Below, piece by piece: positions 16,191 to 24,459 of a stretch of DNA of 41,576 nt. How positions within the stretch are numbered: position 1 is the first letter of the stretch; the number at the start of each line of letters is the position of its first letter. Position numbers and translations under genes: made by a program. The notes beneath the pieces are model-generated. The model ran no database searches. It saw only the letters and a program-made list of their open reading frames with translations, and had not been told where the DNA came from. The stretch lies in NCBI GenBank assembly GCA_903905445.1, contig CAIVGO010000473.1:1-41576 (forward strand), given 5' to 3'. This stretch comes from an uncultured Bacteroidota bacterium (GTDB lineage: Bacteria; Bacteroidota; Bacteroidia; Chitinophagales; Saprospiraceae).

Positions 16191-17255
16191 ATGCCGAACA
16201 TACATACATCAATGCTGAAGCGCAGATTAAGAATACTGTATATCAAAACTTCCAGTTGGGAGTATTGGCCAATGTGGCTGGTGTATCTGCCAGCCACATT
16301 TTATTTTATCTATTTGTCGATCAAGGCCCGCTCCTTGTTCTTTTTTTCGGCGTCTAATCCTTCCATTGAAACGGGTGGAATGTTTTTTGAAAGCAAATGG
16401 CAAATTTTCAAACTAATTCCCAAAGCCTATTACCCCAGTACCCTTTACATCTCGGAACAGACAATGCTTTCTTGCATACTGGAAAACATGTTATCTGCTG
16501 GAATTGATTTTCCAATTATCGCCAAACCTGATCGGGGCGAACGCGGCTGGTGTGTAAAAAAATTGCACTCCCCGGCCGAATTGGAAGCCTATAACGCACA
16601 GATTCCATTTCCATTTTTAATACAATCTTACGTTGATTATCCCCTGGAATTTAGTATTTTGTATTCCAGAAATCCCAATTGCACTCAAGGAGAAATCGTT
16701 TCCGTGACCTTGAAAAAACTACTCAGCATTACGGGCGACGGCTTATCCAGCATGGATGAATTAATCCTGCGCAACAACCGTGCAATATTGCAATACGCTA
16801 AATTGAAACACGATAAAAATTTAAATTTATGCCATGTATTGCAGCCTGGGGAAGAAAGACTGCTCGTGCCTTATGGAAATCACGCCTTGGGGGCGATGTT
16901 TTTGAATTACAATCATATTATTGATGCATCCCTGCTGGCTGTTTTTGACAACATCAGTAAACATATTGAAGGTTTTTACTATGGTCGTTTTGATTTACGT
17001 TGCAGCAGTATTGAAGACCTGAAAAAAGGACAGAATATTAGTATCCTGGAATTGAACGGCGCAGGCGCGGAGCCTTCCCATATTTACGATCCACAATTCC
17101 GATTTTGGGATGGACAAAAAGTTATCCTACAGCACTTTAACAGGATATATCAGGCAGCGATTGAAAACAGGAAAAAAGGCATTGGTTTTATGTCGCTTTG
17201 GGATTTTATGAAAATATGGAAGTTGAAAAGAGCGTACAAAAAAATAGCAATATAA
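16191..17255 (+). CDS. ATP-grasp family ligase-like protein
   Basis: A 354-aa protein of a Bacteroidota ATP-grasp group (often annotated D-alanine--D-alanine ligase-like). N-terminal residues contain a hydrophobic segment ('WLVYLPATFYFIYLSIKARS') and 'ASNPSIETGGMFFESKW'. ATP-grasp features are the nucleotide-binding lysine loop 'FPIIAKPDRGERGWCVKKL', the adenine-region strand 'PFLIQSYVDYPLEFSI', 'ITGDGLSSMDELILRN', and a late metal/ATP site 'FDLRCSSIEDLKKGQNISIL' followed by 'ELNGAGAEPSHIY'. ATP-grasp enzymes join a carboxylate to an amine or thiol; substrates here are unknown. It is co-oriented with the YHS gene and faces the convergent yihY gene. Confidence 0.82.
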   Translation: MPNIHTSMLKRRLRILYIKTSSWEYWPMWLVYLPATFYFIYLSIKARSLFFFSASNPSIETGGMFFESKWQIFKLIPKAYYPSTLYISEQTMLSCILENMLSAGIDFPIIAKPDRGERGWCVKKLHSPAELEAYNAQIPFPFLIQSYVDYPLEFSILYSRNPNCTQGEIVSVTLKKLLSITGDGLSSMDELILRNNRAILQYAKLKHDKNLNLCHVLQPGEERLLVPYGNHALGAMFLNYNHIIDASLLAVFDNISKHIEGFYYGRFDLRCSSIEDLKKGQNISILELNGAGAEPSHIYDPQFRFWDGQKVILQHFNRIYQAAIENRKKGIGFMSLWDFMKIWKLKRAYKKIAI

Positions 17256-17302
17256 TGCTTGTGTGTTAAAGGATTGGCCCTTGTTGGATTAATACAGCGG
17301 GT

Positions 17303-18277
17303 TTATACCTTAGTTTCTTCCGTGGAAAGTACCAATTCCTTCACTACAACTTCCTTTTGTTCCACAAAAACGGCGGATGAACTGGGACGGATTTTCCCGC
17401 CATATTGATTGGCATAAACCTTGGTGAATTCCGCGCCCCAATAAAGGATGATCGCGGAATAATAGACCCATAAAATGATCAGCACCACGGCCCCTGCTGC
17501 GCCATAAGCCGTAACAGTGCTCGAATGGCTGAGGTACAGGTTGATCAGGTATTTGCCGATCAAAAACAGGAAGGCAGTAAAAAATGCACCGATCATTACA
17601 TCGCGCCATTTTAATTCAGCATCGGGCAATACTTTGAAAATTACGGCAAAAAGGATCATCACAATACCTGTGGATATCAAATTACTCATGATATAGGCCA
17701 GCCATGCGAAGGAATTCAAATAGTCATTCAGCCACCCGTCCAACATACTCAGTATTGCACTCAACACAAGCGAAACCATCAAAAGGAAACCGATGCCGAC
17801 CACCAAGGAGAAAGAAACCATACGCGTGATGAGAAAACGCACCCAGCCTTTTTTAGGCTTTACTTTGATCGACCAAATTGTATTGATAGAATCCTGGATT
17901 TCAATAAAAACGCCGGTTGCCCCGAGAAAAAAAGTGGCCACACCCAATGCCGTCACCCAGGGCGTGTCGCCGGAAATTCGGACATTGTTGATCATTTCCT
18001 GCAATTGCAAAGCCCCCAATTTTCCAATAAGCCCTTCAAATTGCAAATAAAGATAACCCGCCGCCGCTTCCTTACCCAGCCAAATACTGCCAATCGCGAT
18101 CACGATGATCAGCATAGGCGCCATAGAAAAGAGTGTGTAATACGAAAGCGAGGCACTTAACTTGAGCCCGTTGTTTTCATTGAATTCTTCGGCTGACAAG
18201 CGAATCAAACGCCATAGCGCGATAAATCTGAGCCAAAGTTTATGCATGGAAAGGCCGGAAAGTAAGGGGATGTTCAT
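17303..18277 (-). CDS. yihY: YihY/BrkB family inner-membrane protein
   Basis: A 324-aa integral membrane protein of the YihY/virulence factor BrkB family (formerly mis-assigned as RNase BN). The family core is clear: 'NNGLKLSASLSYYTLFSMAP', 'WVTALGVATFFLGATGVFIE', 'IQDSINTIWSIKVKPKKGWV', 'SSTVTAYGAAGAVVLIILWV' and 'YWGAEFTKVYA'. About six transmembrane helices are expected, with a charged cytoplasmic tail. Its function is unresolved; transport has been proposed. A 39-aa membrane protein gene ends 12 bp upstream and is probably co-transcribed. Confidence 0.93.
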   Translation of the reverse strand: MNIPLLSGLSMHKLWLRFIALWRLIRLSAEEFNENNGLKLSASLSYYTLFSMAPMLIIVIAIGSIWLGKEAAAGYLYLQFEGLIGKLGALQLQEMINNVRISGDTPWVTALGVATFFLGATGVFIEIQDSINTIWSIKVKPKKGWVRFLITRMVSFSLVVGIGFLLMVSLVLSAILSMLDGWLNDYLNSFAWLAYIMSNLISTGIVMILFAVIFKVLPDAELKWRDVMIGAFFTAFLFLIGKYLINLYLSHSSTVTAYGAAGAVVLIILWVYYSAIILYWGAEFTKVYANQYGGKIRPSSSAVFVEQKEVVVKELVLSTEETKV

Positions 18278-18289
18278 GTTTTTGAATAC

Positions 18290-18409
18290 CTAGTTACACT
18301 GCCCTAATGCAACCCAGATAATAATAAATATTACAACGGTGCTAATACAGCCCCCTCCAAATTTCATGGCGCCTGCACCGGATAGTATTCCTCTGAAAAA
18401 ATTATTCAT
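18290..18409 (-). CDS. 39-aa single-pass membrane protein (not in ORF track)
   Basis: A complete small ORF: 'MNNFFRGILSGAGAMKFGGG' then 'CISTVVIFIIIWVALGQCN' and TAG. It has a Gly-rich start, a GGGC turn, one hydrophobic helix of about 15 residues and a Cys near the end. From memory, proteins of this shape (short, 'GAKKLGGGC' plus one helix) recur in Bacteroidota as uncharacterised micro-proteins, but I cannot check this here. It sits 12 bp upstream of yihY on the same strand, so an accessory role for that protein is possible. A one-mismatch -7 (CATCTTTG) lies about 50 bases upstream of the ATG. Confidence 0.65.
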   Translation of the reverse strand: MNNFFRGILSGAGAMKFGGGCISTVVIFIIIWVALGQCN

Positions 18410-18539
18410 GTATTGCTTTGGTTGATAAAATAGCCACAGGCTAGATTGTCACAAAGATGCGGGCGCTGGTTTTTCATGCTGTTACACAATGCTATCAATT
18501 TGTTACATTATTCACAGACCCGGTGGCATGCAGTTATTT

Positions 18540-19376
18540 TTACGCCATTACAGCCACAATACTTAATACGCGTTTTGCCAAAATAATATCCCCCGTCATG
18601 ATTACTTTGTCTTCCACCTGTTCCGGTTTCCAACTTTTTGAAAACAATTTCCATGCGGTATCAGGGTCCATCACAACTTTAGCATGCGGATGGAGATGTT
18701 GACTTTTGTCTAAAATCCAGCCTTTATCGGTCTTTTCGATACTCCAAATTCCACCAATATCTGTACGGACTTCCATAGAAACGATGGTGCCATTTTCTGC
18801 TGAAACAGTACGAAATGTGTGCGGGAAAGCGACCATAAACGTATCAAGAAATGGGTAAAACAATTCTTTTGTCATAATGCCTTGTTTGCCGACTGCGTCC
18901 CTAATTTGTTGTTGGTGCAAAAACTTTTCGGTGTATTCCCGTGCTATATGAAACCAGTTTGGTGAAACTGCTTGTCCCGCCCAGGCCACTGAAAAAATAG
19001 CAGGATCAAACGGCTTAAGTGTTTGTAAATGTTCGATATATGCTTTCCCCGTAATTTCTAAAAGTTCCGTGATTACTTTTGGGCTTAGCCTTTTGGTGGC
19101 GCTTGTCCAAGCCATATTCAAATGATTTAGATAGCCCACAAGGTCTTGATAGGTATCTATGTTTTCAGGGCTTTCTCCAAAATAATGATCTCTTGACATG
19201 GACAAGGTTCTTAAATTTCCGTCCAGTAAATGAGATGCTACATCCTTCACGTTCCAACGTTTAGCCACCGTTGGAAGATCCCATTCTGCTGCAGTTAGCC
19301 CGTTTAAAAGATCGATCAGTTTCCTATCCAAGGATGGAAATAAATGGAGCGTTTCTATTTTGATTTCGCTGTTCAT
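18540..19376 (-). CDS. Maleylpyruvate isomerase/DinB-like metal-binding domain protein
   Basis: A 278-aa protein. The N-terminal two-thirds is a DinB/MDMPI_N four-helix domain ('EWDLPTVAKRWNVKDVASHL', 'NWFHIAREYTEKFLHQQQIR'), where spaced His residues normally bind a divalent metal. The C-terminal part ('MEVRTDIGGIWSIEKTDKGW' to 'KVIMTGDIILAKRVLSIVAV') resembles the SCP2-like domain paired with it in 'mycothiol-dependent maleylpyruvate isomerase family' proteins. Bacteroidota do not make mycothiol, so another thiol or none may be used. Its ATG overlaps the stop of the GH30 gene by one base (TAATG). An internally deleted remnant of the same gene lies 2.5 kb upstream at 21844-22055. Confidence 0.85.
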   Translation of the reverse strand: MNSEIKIETLHLFPSLDRKLIDLLNGLTAAEWDLPTVAKRWNVKDVASHLLDGNLRTLSMSRDHYFGESPENIDTYQDLVGYLNHLNMAWTSATKRLSPKVITELLEITGKAYIEHLQTLKPFDPAIFSVAWAGQAVSPNWFHIAREYTEKFLHQQQIRDAVGKQGIMTKELFYPFLDTFMVAFPHTFRTVSAENGTIVSMEVRTDIGGIWSIEKTDKGWILDKSQHLHPHAKVVMDPDTAWKLFSKSWKPEQVEDKVIMTGDIILAKRVLSIVAVMA

Positions 19377-21406
19377 TACCGCCCAACCAACATTTTATAC
19401 GACACATTTGCAGTGCCACATTGCATGTTTACCCAATAAATGCCTGGGCGAAGTGGGGCGGTATCCAACGCAAGGCTGTGTTCGCCCGCTTGCTGGGGCC
19501 CTTCCAACACGGGCAACACCATGCGCCCATTTACATCGGCAATATGAATACGGACCAACGCGTCGACGCCAACGGAATAATGCAACATCGTTTGCGTCTG
19601 TGCAGGATTGGGCACTACTTTGATGCTGCAAATCCCTTCGATTGCCGTTGGTGCAGATACGGAAGTCGTACTGACATTGGTTCCATAAAGGGTAACTACG
19701 CCATAGCCTGGCACGTTCACCGCTGTCGCATGGTTGTTGATCGGTTCCAGGCTTTGTTGCCAATAGGAATTATTGGAGGAGGTAAACGCCGCAAAAGTGG
19801 CAGGCAATCCTTGTGTTCCTTGCAAATCAATGGCCGTTGTCTGTGTGGTTGGGCTGGTGTTTACCAATACGATGGTCAAGGTGTTATCCAATTCATGAAC
19901 GTATGCACTGGCCAACAAACTGTTGTTGCTGTTGGCGACTTCAACCCGCTCCGCGTTGGGGCGGATGTATTTAAAAAAATGTTTAGCCGCCACGTATTTG
20001 GGCGCGTTTTCTTTTTGGGCTTCATTGCTCAAAGCGAAAGTGGATACCTGACCATTGTCCTCCCCGGTAAAAGTCCAATAAATCCATGCGCTCTCTTGGC
20101 CGGTCGTAAGGGCCTGGTGAATTTTTGCGGCGATACTCCAGCCACCATTGTTGGGAAACCCTGCAGCGGGTTCCAGCCAATCAGCCGCTTCCCCTGAAGT
20201 TTCGGTCATCCAGGATTTTTTCCCAAATTCCGTAAACCCTTTCACATTGGCAGGGATGCCCGGCGCGGGGCTATTGACCCAACCATTGGCCCACCAATCC
20301 CACAAAACAGCGTTTGCGCCGCCTGCACTGACCCCATCGGGCGCATAGCCGTGGATGCAGAAAAAATCCAGGGATTGAAGCGCCGCAGGGTCCGCACCAA
20401 TATTTTTGAGGTATTGCAGGTTTTTGTGCACCGGGCCGCCATATTCCCACATACCGTATGGATCGCCCCCGAGCAGGTCTTCAGGGCCCATAATTTTGAT
20501 GCCTTTCAGATCGGTGTGTTGGTCAAATTCGGCACGCACCGCCTTTAACGCCGATATATACTGGCTCGACAACGGGTAGGTGGCACTGTTATAAAATTGC
20601 TCGAAATTGAGCTCGTTCTGGATACTGATGGCATAAAACTGGATGCCATGAAAGTCTTGGTACCCTTTAATATAGGCTGCGGTGCTGCGGGCAAATTGTT
20701 GCAGGGCGGTTGTTGGGCCTGTCCCATCATTGAACACCTCCAAGGGCGTATTGGATACATCCAGCCTGCCACCCGCAAAATTGCCGCCCCAAATAAAGGG
20801 CCATGGGCTGCCCGCAACCGGGCCGGGCCACCAGTCCTGACCGTACGTGTTACCAGAAGCAACTTTCACCCAGGGCACGGGCGACCAAATAGAACCGATC
20901 AATTTAAAATCGCCTAAGGCCGCTTTTTTGGCCTTGCCCGCAGTGATTGCACCGTCGGGAGCGTAGGTAAACTTGTTGACATTGGCCGAAATATCCGTCC
21001 CCATCACTGCAATCGGCGCGTTTTGTCCACCAAAGGAGCGGGAATAATCATTAGGCCCCGTGTAGGTACGCACCCGGTTGTTTTCTGGCCCATTAGGGTT
21101 GGCAGGATCTTCCAAGTTAAATATGCTGACTGTACTGCTTCCCATAAACCAGGGCGAATAATAGGTCAGGTTGGAATAGGGCGTTTTCAGTTTTGGGGTC
21201 AAATCAACCCGGTAAATCGAAGCCCCCAAATCATCAAAATAGAGTGCTTGCCACCATGCCTGGTTCACGGCATGATCGCCTTGGTGTGCACCAAAACCAT
21301 CCATCACCTGTTTTCGTTGATTGCAAAGCACTTGGATGGAGGTTGTTTGTGCAAAAGCGTGTGTAGCAAGATAAAAGAAAAGCGAAAAGAAGAAAAAGTG
21401 TTTCAT
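19376..21406 (-). CDS. GH30-like secreted glycoside hydrolase with T9SS sorting domain
   Basis: A 676-aa exported protein with signal peptide 'MKHFFFFSLFFYLATHAFAQ'. A (beta/alpha)8 clan GH-A catalytic domain of GH30 type follows: 'QVMDGFGAHQGDHAVNQAWW' is the usual first strand ('..DGFG'). The acid/base is E265 in 'AISIQNELNFEQ' and the nucleophile is E402 in 'SWMTETSGEAADW'. The side beta-sandwich contains 'TLTIVLVNTSPTTQTTAI'. The tail 'KVVPNPAQTQTMLHYSVG...LRPGIYWVNM' is a type A T9SS sorting domain. GH30 members hydrolyse beta-1,6-glucan, xylan/glucuronoxylan or glucosylceramide-type links; subfamily and substrate cannot be decided here. It is an outer-surface enzyme, coupled to the downstream MDMPI gene by a TAATG junction. 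Confidence 0.88.
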   Translation of the reverse strand: MKHFFFFSLFFYLATHAFAQTTSIQVLCNQRKQVMDGFGAHQGDHAVNQAWWQALYFDDLGASIYRVDLTPKLKTPYSNLTYYSPWFMGSSTVSIFNLEDPANPNGPENNRVRTYTGPNDYSRSFGGQNAPIAVMGTDISANVNKFTYAPDGAITAGKAKKAALGDFKLIGSIWSPVPWVKVASGNTYGQDWWPGPVAGSPWPFIWGGNFAGGRLDVSNTPLEVFNDGTGPTTALQQFARSTAAYIKGYQDFHGIQFYAISIQNELNFEQFYNSATYPLSSQYISALKAVRAEFDQHTDLKGIKIMGPEDLLGGDPYGMWEYGGPVHKNLQYLKNIGADPAALQSLDFFCIHGYAPDGVSAGGANAVLWDWWANGWVNSPAPGIPANVKGFTEFGKKSWMTETSGEAADWLEPAAGFPNNGGWSIAAKIHQALTTGQESAWIYWTFTGEDNGQVSTFALSNEAQKENAPKYVAAKHFFKYIRPNAERVEVANSNNSLLASAYVHELDNTLTIVLVNTSPTTQTTAIDLQGTQGLPATFAAFTSSNNSYWQQSLEPINNHATAVNVPGYGVVTLYGTNVSTTSVSAPTAIEGICSIKVVPNPAQTQTMLHYSVGVDALVRIHIADVNGRMVLPVLEGPQQAGEHSLALDTAPLRPGIYWVNMQCGTANVSYKMLVGR

Positions 21407-21459
21407 CCTGGTAAAAAGTATTTTTTGTGTAAGCGTGCTACTGACAAATTACCTCCAGT

Positions 21460-21807
21460 TTAGATATTCTCCTTTATCCCGAAGTAATCGTTGTAAAGTT
21501 GGCGCTTTTCCGGCGATTTCTGCCATGCGGGCTTGTTAAAATAAAAGTCGGGCAACCCTGCTGCTTCCAGGCGGGGTTCGCAGGGTTCGTAAAAGTCTTT
21601 TTCGCCGCGCTGGTGTTCATTCCGGGCGCATTGTCCATATTGAAACCCGCAATGTGCTTCCGTGACCAGCACCATTTGGTTCATGGCTTTTTCCACGTTT
21701 TCGTGCATTCCTTTGGATATATAATCCCCGATTCCGTTCCAAAAGAAACAAAAATATTGGGGGCAGGTGGTTAAGTCGGGTTGTGGAGGGTGGTTTTCGT
21801 TTTTCAT
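21460..21807 (-). CDS. Unknown 115-aa cysteine-containing protein
   Basis: 'MKNENHPPQPDLTTCPQYFC' begins a soluble protein with five scattered Cys residues and many aromatic residues ('FWNGIGDYISKGMHENVEKA', 'HCGFQYGQCARNEHQRGEKD', ending 'NDYFGIKENI'). No signal peptide. The spacing of C and H residues could bind a metal, but no family pattern is recognised. It is 53 bp upstream of the GH30 gene in the same direction, between the intact MDMPI gene and its remnant. Confidence 0.65.
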   Translation of the reverse strand: MKNENHPPQPDLTTCPQYFCFFWNGIGDYISKGMHENVEKAMNQMVLVTEAHCGFQYGQCARNEHQRGEKDFYEPCEPRLEAAGLPDFYFNKPAWQKSPEKRQLYNDYFGIKENI

Positions 21808-21843
21808 AAAAAAGTTTATTTGTAAAGGTGTTAGCCTTTATTT

Positions 21844-22055
21844 TTAAGCCATTACTGCAACGATACTGAGTACGCGTTCCGCCAAAGTAATATCCCCAAA
21901 CAGGCTTACTTTGTCTTTTACTTGTTCCGGTAAAACAATTTCCACGCGGTTGGACGATCCCATTCTGCTGCAGTGTGCCCGTTTAAAAGGTCGATCAGTT
22001 TCCTTTCCAAGATAGGAAATAAATGGCGTGTTTCTATTTGGATTTCGCTGGTCAT
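21844..22055 (-). pseudogene. Internally deleted remnant of the MDMPI-like gene
   Basis: The first 36 codons ('MTSEIQIETRHLFPILERKL' to 'AAEWDRP') match the start of the intact gene at 18540-19376. They are then joined directly to its last ~39 codons ('TAWKLF' ... 'ITLAERVLSIVAVMA'), removing about 203 codons. A second, 13-bp deletion (TTCCAACTTTTTG in the intact plus-strand text is missing after CCGGT) shifts the frame, so no continuous protein results. The 91-aa ORF in the track is an artefact reading in from upstream in the other frame. Same orientation as the intact copy. Confidence 0.88.
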
Positions 22056-22163
22056 ATTCTGGTCGTTTTAGAAGGTAACGTTTAACGGGAGTATTAAAGT
22101 TCGGTGCATCTTGACCCAAATAATGTCAACGCACTGTGGTTATGAAAATGGTTGTACCTTATT

Positions 22164-22216
22164 CCTTTGAAAATCAATTTTTATCCATCCATCCTTCAAA
22201 TCCATTTAAATCTGGG
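22164..22216. repeat. Interspersed AT-rich repeat, copy A
   Basis: CCTTTGAAAATCAATTTTTA... ending TTTAAATCTGGG. The same ~55-60-bp sequence recurs twice after the mgtC-family gene (22806-22926), and its core CCATTTAAATC recurs inverted near 39385. The rest of 22056-22376 shows no gene and no clear promoter. Confidence 0.8.
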
Positions 22217-22376
22217 TATAATGTGTGAAGGATGTAATTTTTTTTATTTTTTGTGTAAGACCTTAGGTATTAACAGGTAGGACCTTTGTGTCGGGAGGTA
22301 TGGGTGTACATGGGTCTTGATCAATCTCTTTCTGTCTTTATGAAGATTGTTTGGAAATAGACGAAACAGTTAAGAC

Positions 22377-22808
22377 ATGACAAATACAGAATTTACAATT
22401 CGCTTAATGGCCGCCCTGCTTGCTGGTTTATTGATCGGCTTTGAAAGGCAATGGAACCATAAGTCCGCAGGTTTGCGAACCAATACGTTGGTTTCGGTTG
22501 GTGCGGCCATTTTTGTATTGATTTCCATAATGGTTACAGAAAAGGGAAACGGCGATGTAACCAGAATAATAGGACAAGTGGTTACTGGTATTGGCTTTTT
22601 ATGTGCTGGGATCATTTTTAAAGAAGGTATTAGTGTGCATGGATTGACAACAGCAGTTACCGTTTGGTGCTGCTCGGCAGTTGGCTGTTTAGCAGCAGCA
22701 GGGTATTTCAAAGAGACGTTTATTGCAACATTCTTCATTATTGCGGTAAATATATTGTTAAAACCAATAGACGAATGGTTGACAAATAGACGGAAAGATG
22801 TCGTCTAA
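22377..22808 (+). CDS. MgtC/SapB family membrane protein
   Basis: A 143-aa hydrophobic protein with the MgtC/SapB family core: 'FTIRLMAALLAGLLIGFERQ' (conserved arginine/glutamate at the end of helix 1), 'SAGLRTNTLVSVGAAIFVLI', 'RIIGQVVTGIGFLCAGIIFK' and 'HGLTTAVTVWCCSAVGCLAA'. Four to five transmembrane helices. It has only the membrane domain and lacks the C-terminal ACT-like domain of Salmonella MgtC. Family members are tied to Mg2+-limited growth and to regulation of ATP synthase, but this short form is uncharacterised. It is bracketed by copies of the interspersed AT-rich repeat. Confidence 0.92.
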   Translation: MTNTEFTIRLMAALLAGLLIGFERQWNHKSAGLRTNTLVSVGAAIFVLISIMVTEKGNGDVTRIIGQVVTGIGFLCAGIIFKEGISVHGLTTAVTVWCCSAVGCLAAAGYFKETFIATFFIIAVNILLKPIDEWLTNRRKDVV

Positions 22809-22926
22809 TCCTTTGAAAATCAAATTTTTATCAATCCATCCTTTAAATCCATTTAAATCCTGGGTCTAATCCATTGAAAATCAATGTTTTTTATCCATCA
22901 ATCCTTTAAATCCATTTAAATCCTGG
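22806..22926. repeat. Interspersed AT-rich repeat, tandem copies B and C
   Basis: Two tandem copies with a 62-bp period: TAATCCTTTGAAAATCAAAT... (22806-22864) and TAATCCATTGAAAATCAATG... (22868-22926), both ending TTTAAATCCTGG. Copy B overlaps the last bases of the mgtC-family gene; copy C ends nine bases before the nitroreductase ATG, so the 5' region of that gene is repeat sequence. Confidence 0.85.
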
Positions 22927-22935
22927 TTTAAAATA

Positions 22936-23658
22936 ATGACCTTAACAGAAGTAATAAATTACAGACGTTCCGTAAGAAATTACAAAGATATCTCGATTGA
23001 TACGGAGAAAGTGAAACATTGTATTGCACTGGCAACCTTAGCACCGAACAGTTCAAACATGCAACTTTGGGAGTTTTACCATATCACCACCCCAGAAATT
23101 TTAAAGCAGCTTGCTGTAGCCTGTTTAAGTCAAGCATCAGCAACAACGGCGCAGCAAATGGTCATTTTTGTAACCAGGCAAGATTTTTACAAAAAAAGGG
23201 CTAAAGAAATGATGCACTTAGAAATGCAAAATGTGCAAAAAAACAGTCCAAAAGAGAAACAGGCTAAAAGAATTAAAAACTGGAAAATGTATTATGGACG
23301 GGTAATGCCTTTTTTGTATGCACGGTTCTTTGGATTTTTTGGCTTGGTTCGGAAAATAGCAGTGAGCATCGTAGGACTTTTCAGACCAATCGTTTACCAG
23401 GTATCTGAAAATGATATGCGCGTGGTGGTGCATAAAACTTGTGCTTTGGCTGCACAAACCTTTATGCTGGCAATGGCTGATGAAAAATATGACACTTGCC
23501 CCATGGAAGGATTTGACAGCAGAAAAGTAAAACGTATTTTAAAATTACCTTATGGTGCTGAGGTGAATATGATTATTTCTTGCGGAATACGCGAAGAAAA
23601 TGGTGTTTGGGGCGACAGGATGAGAATTCCCTTTGATGAAGTATATCAAGAAATTTAA
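22936..23658 (+). CDS. Nitroreductase-family flavoprotein
   Basis: A 240-aa protein of the nitroreductase family (FMN-dependent, dimeric). The FMN-binding N-terminus is 'EVINYRRSVRNYKDISID', with 'ALATLAPNSSNMQLWEFYHI' contributing the conserved S-N substrate/FMN loop. The second half has 'KTCALAAQTFMLAMADEKYD' (the usual A-A-Q-x-hydrophobic helix) and 'TCPMEGFDSRKVKRILKLP'. An insertion of roughly 60 residues with hydrophobic character ('MPFLYARFFGFFGLVRKIAV') is longer than normal and could contact the membrane. Substrate unknown. Its upstream sequence is entirely repeat B/C, and a ~84-bp terminal-inverted-repeat element begins at the base after its stop codon. Confidence 0.9.
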   Translation: MTLTEVINYRRSVRNYKDISIDTEKVKHCIALATLAPNSSNMQLWEFYHITTPEILKQLAVACLSQASATTAQQMVIFVTRQDFYKKRAKEMMHLEMQNVQKNSPKEKQAKRIKNWKMYYGRVMPFLYARFFGFFGLVRKIAVSIVGLFRPIVYQVSENDMRVVVHKTCALAAQTFMLAMADEKYDTCPMEGFDSRKVKRILKLPYGAEVNMIISCGIREENGVWGDRMRIPFDEVYQEI

Positions 23659-23742
23659 CCGCGGCGCATCGGTTGTAAAAAAAACAAAGATTGAGCGTTG
23701 CAAGATATTAGGCGTTGTAAAAGCGTAGACCACGCGCGGCGG
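23659..23742. mobile_element. ~84-bp element with terminal inverted repeats, copy 1 (MITE-like)
   Basis: CCGCGGCGCATCGGTTGTAA ... CCACGCGCGGCGG. About 90% identical to 24464-24546 (8 mismatches and one A-tract indel by eye). The right end CGCGCGGCGG is intact; the left end has drifted. It starts directly after the nitroreductase stop codon. No ORF inside. Non-autonomous element or structured RNA/DNA repeat. Confidence 0.65.
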
Positions 23743-23801
23743 AAATATCAGGAAAATAAAAGAATTCTTGAAGCATAAATCACTTTCTAAAATCTAAACA
23801 T

Positions 23802-24449
23802 ATGTGTTTCTCTGCAAGCGCCAGTTTTGGAGCCGGTGCTGTTCTTACAGTTATTGGTGTTGTATCTATCAAAAAAACGCATCGTGCTTCACAATTGCTA
23901 TTTGCTAGTATTCCATTTGTTTTTGGAGTGCAGCAAATAGCAGAAGGCGTACTGTGGCGAACACTTCCAAACCCTGATTATCTGAATACTCAAAAAATAT
24001 TCACGTATGTTTTTTTGTTTTTCGCACAAGTTCTGTGGCCCTTGTGGGTTCCAATCGCAATTTTACTACTGGAGAAAAATGCAACAAGAAAAATCATTCA
24101 AAAGGTTTGGGTTGTGGCAGGACTAATTGTAGGTTTATATTTGGCATACTGCCTAATGGCATTTCATGTAGAGGCAAAAATAGTAGGACATCATATTGCT
24201 TATTTACAGGACTACCCAGATTCACTTAGGAAATATGTCATCATATTATATGCTTTTGCTACGATAGTTCCTCCATTCTTTTCACACATCAGACGGATGT
24301 GGATGTTGGGCATATCCATTTTAATTGCTTACGTCGTTACAGCAGTATTTTACAACCATTACATTCTTTCGGTTTGGTGCTTTTTTTCCTCTATCATTAG
24401 TTTGTCCGTTTACGCCATCATGGTAGAAATTTCAAACAAAAGGCTATAG
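23802..24449 (+). CDS. DUF6629-like integral membrane protein
   Basis: A 215-aa membrane protein beginning 'MCFSASASFGAGAVLTVIGV', the characteristic start of a DUF6629-like family. About seven hydrophobic segments follow ('LLFASIPFVFGVQQIAEGVL', 'FLFFAQVLWPLWVPIAILLL', 'MLGISILIAYVVTAVFYNHY'). His/Tyr residues within the helices ('VEAKIVGHHIAYL') are of interest, but no function is known. It is framed by two copies of the ~84-bp terminal-inverted-repeat element, 59 bp before its ATG and 14 bp after its stop. Confidence 0.8.
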   Translation: MCFSASASFGAGAVLTVIGVVSIKKTHRASQLLFASIPFVFGVQQIAEGVLWRTLPNPDYLNTQKIFTYVFLFFAQVLWPLWVPIAILLLEKNATRKIIQKVWVVAGLIVGLYLAYCLMAFHVEAKIVGHHIAYLQDYPDSLRKYVIILYAFATIVPPFFSHIRRMWMLGISILIAYVVTAVFYNHYILSVWCFFSSIISLSVYAIMVEISNKRL

Positions 24450-24459
24450 AATGATCATT

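Noticed and set aside
21844-22119. 91-aa minus-strand ORF as a real gene
   Set aside because: Its C-terminus is the tail of the MDMPI gene, but its N-terminus is an out-of-frame reading of the same gene's start; it is a deleted, frameshifted copy.
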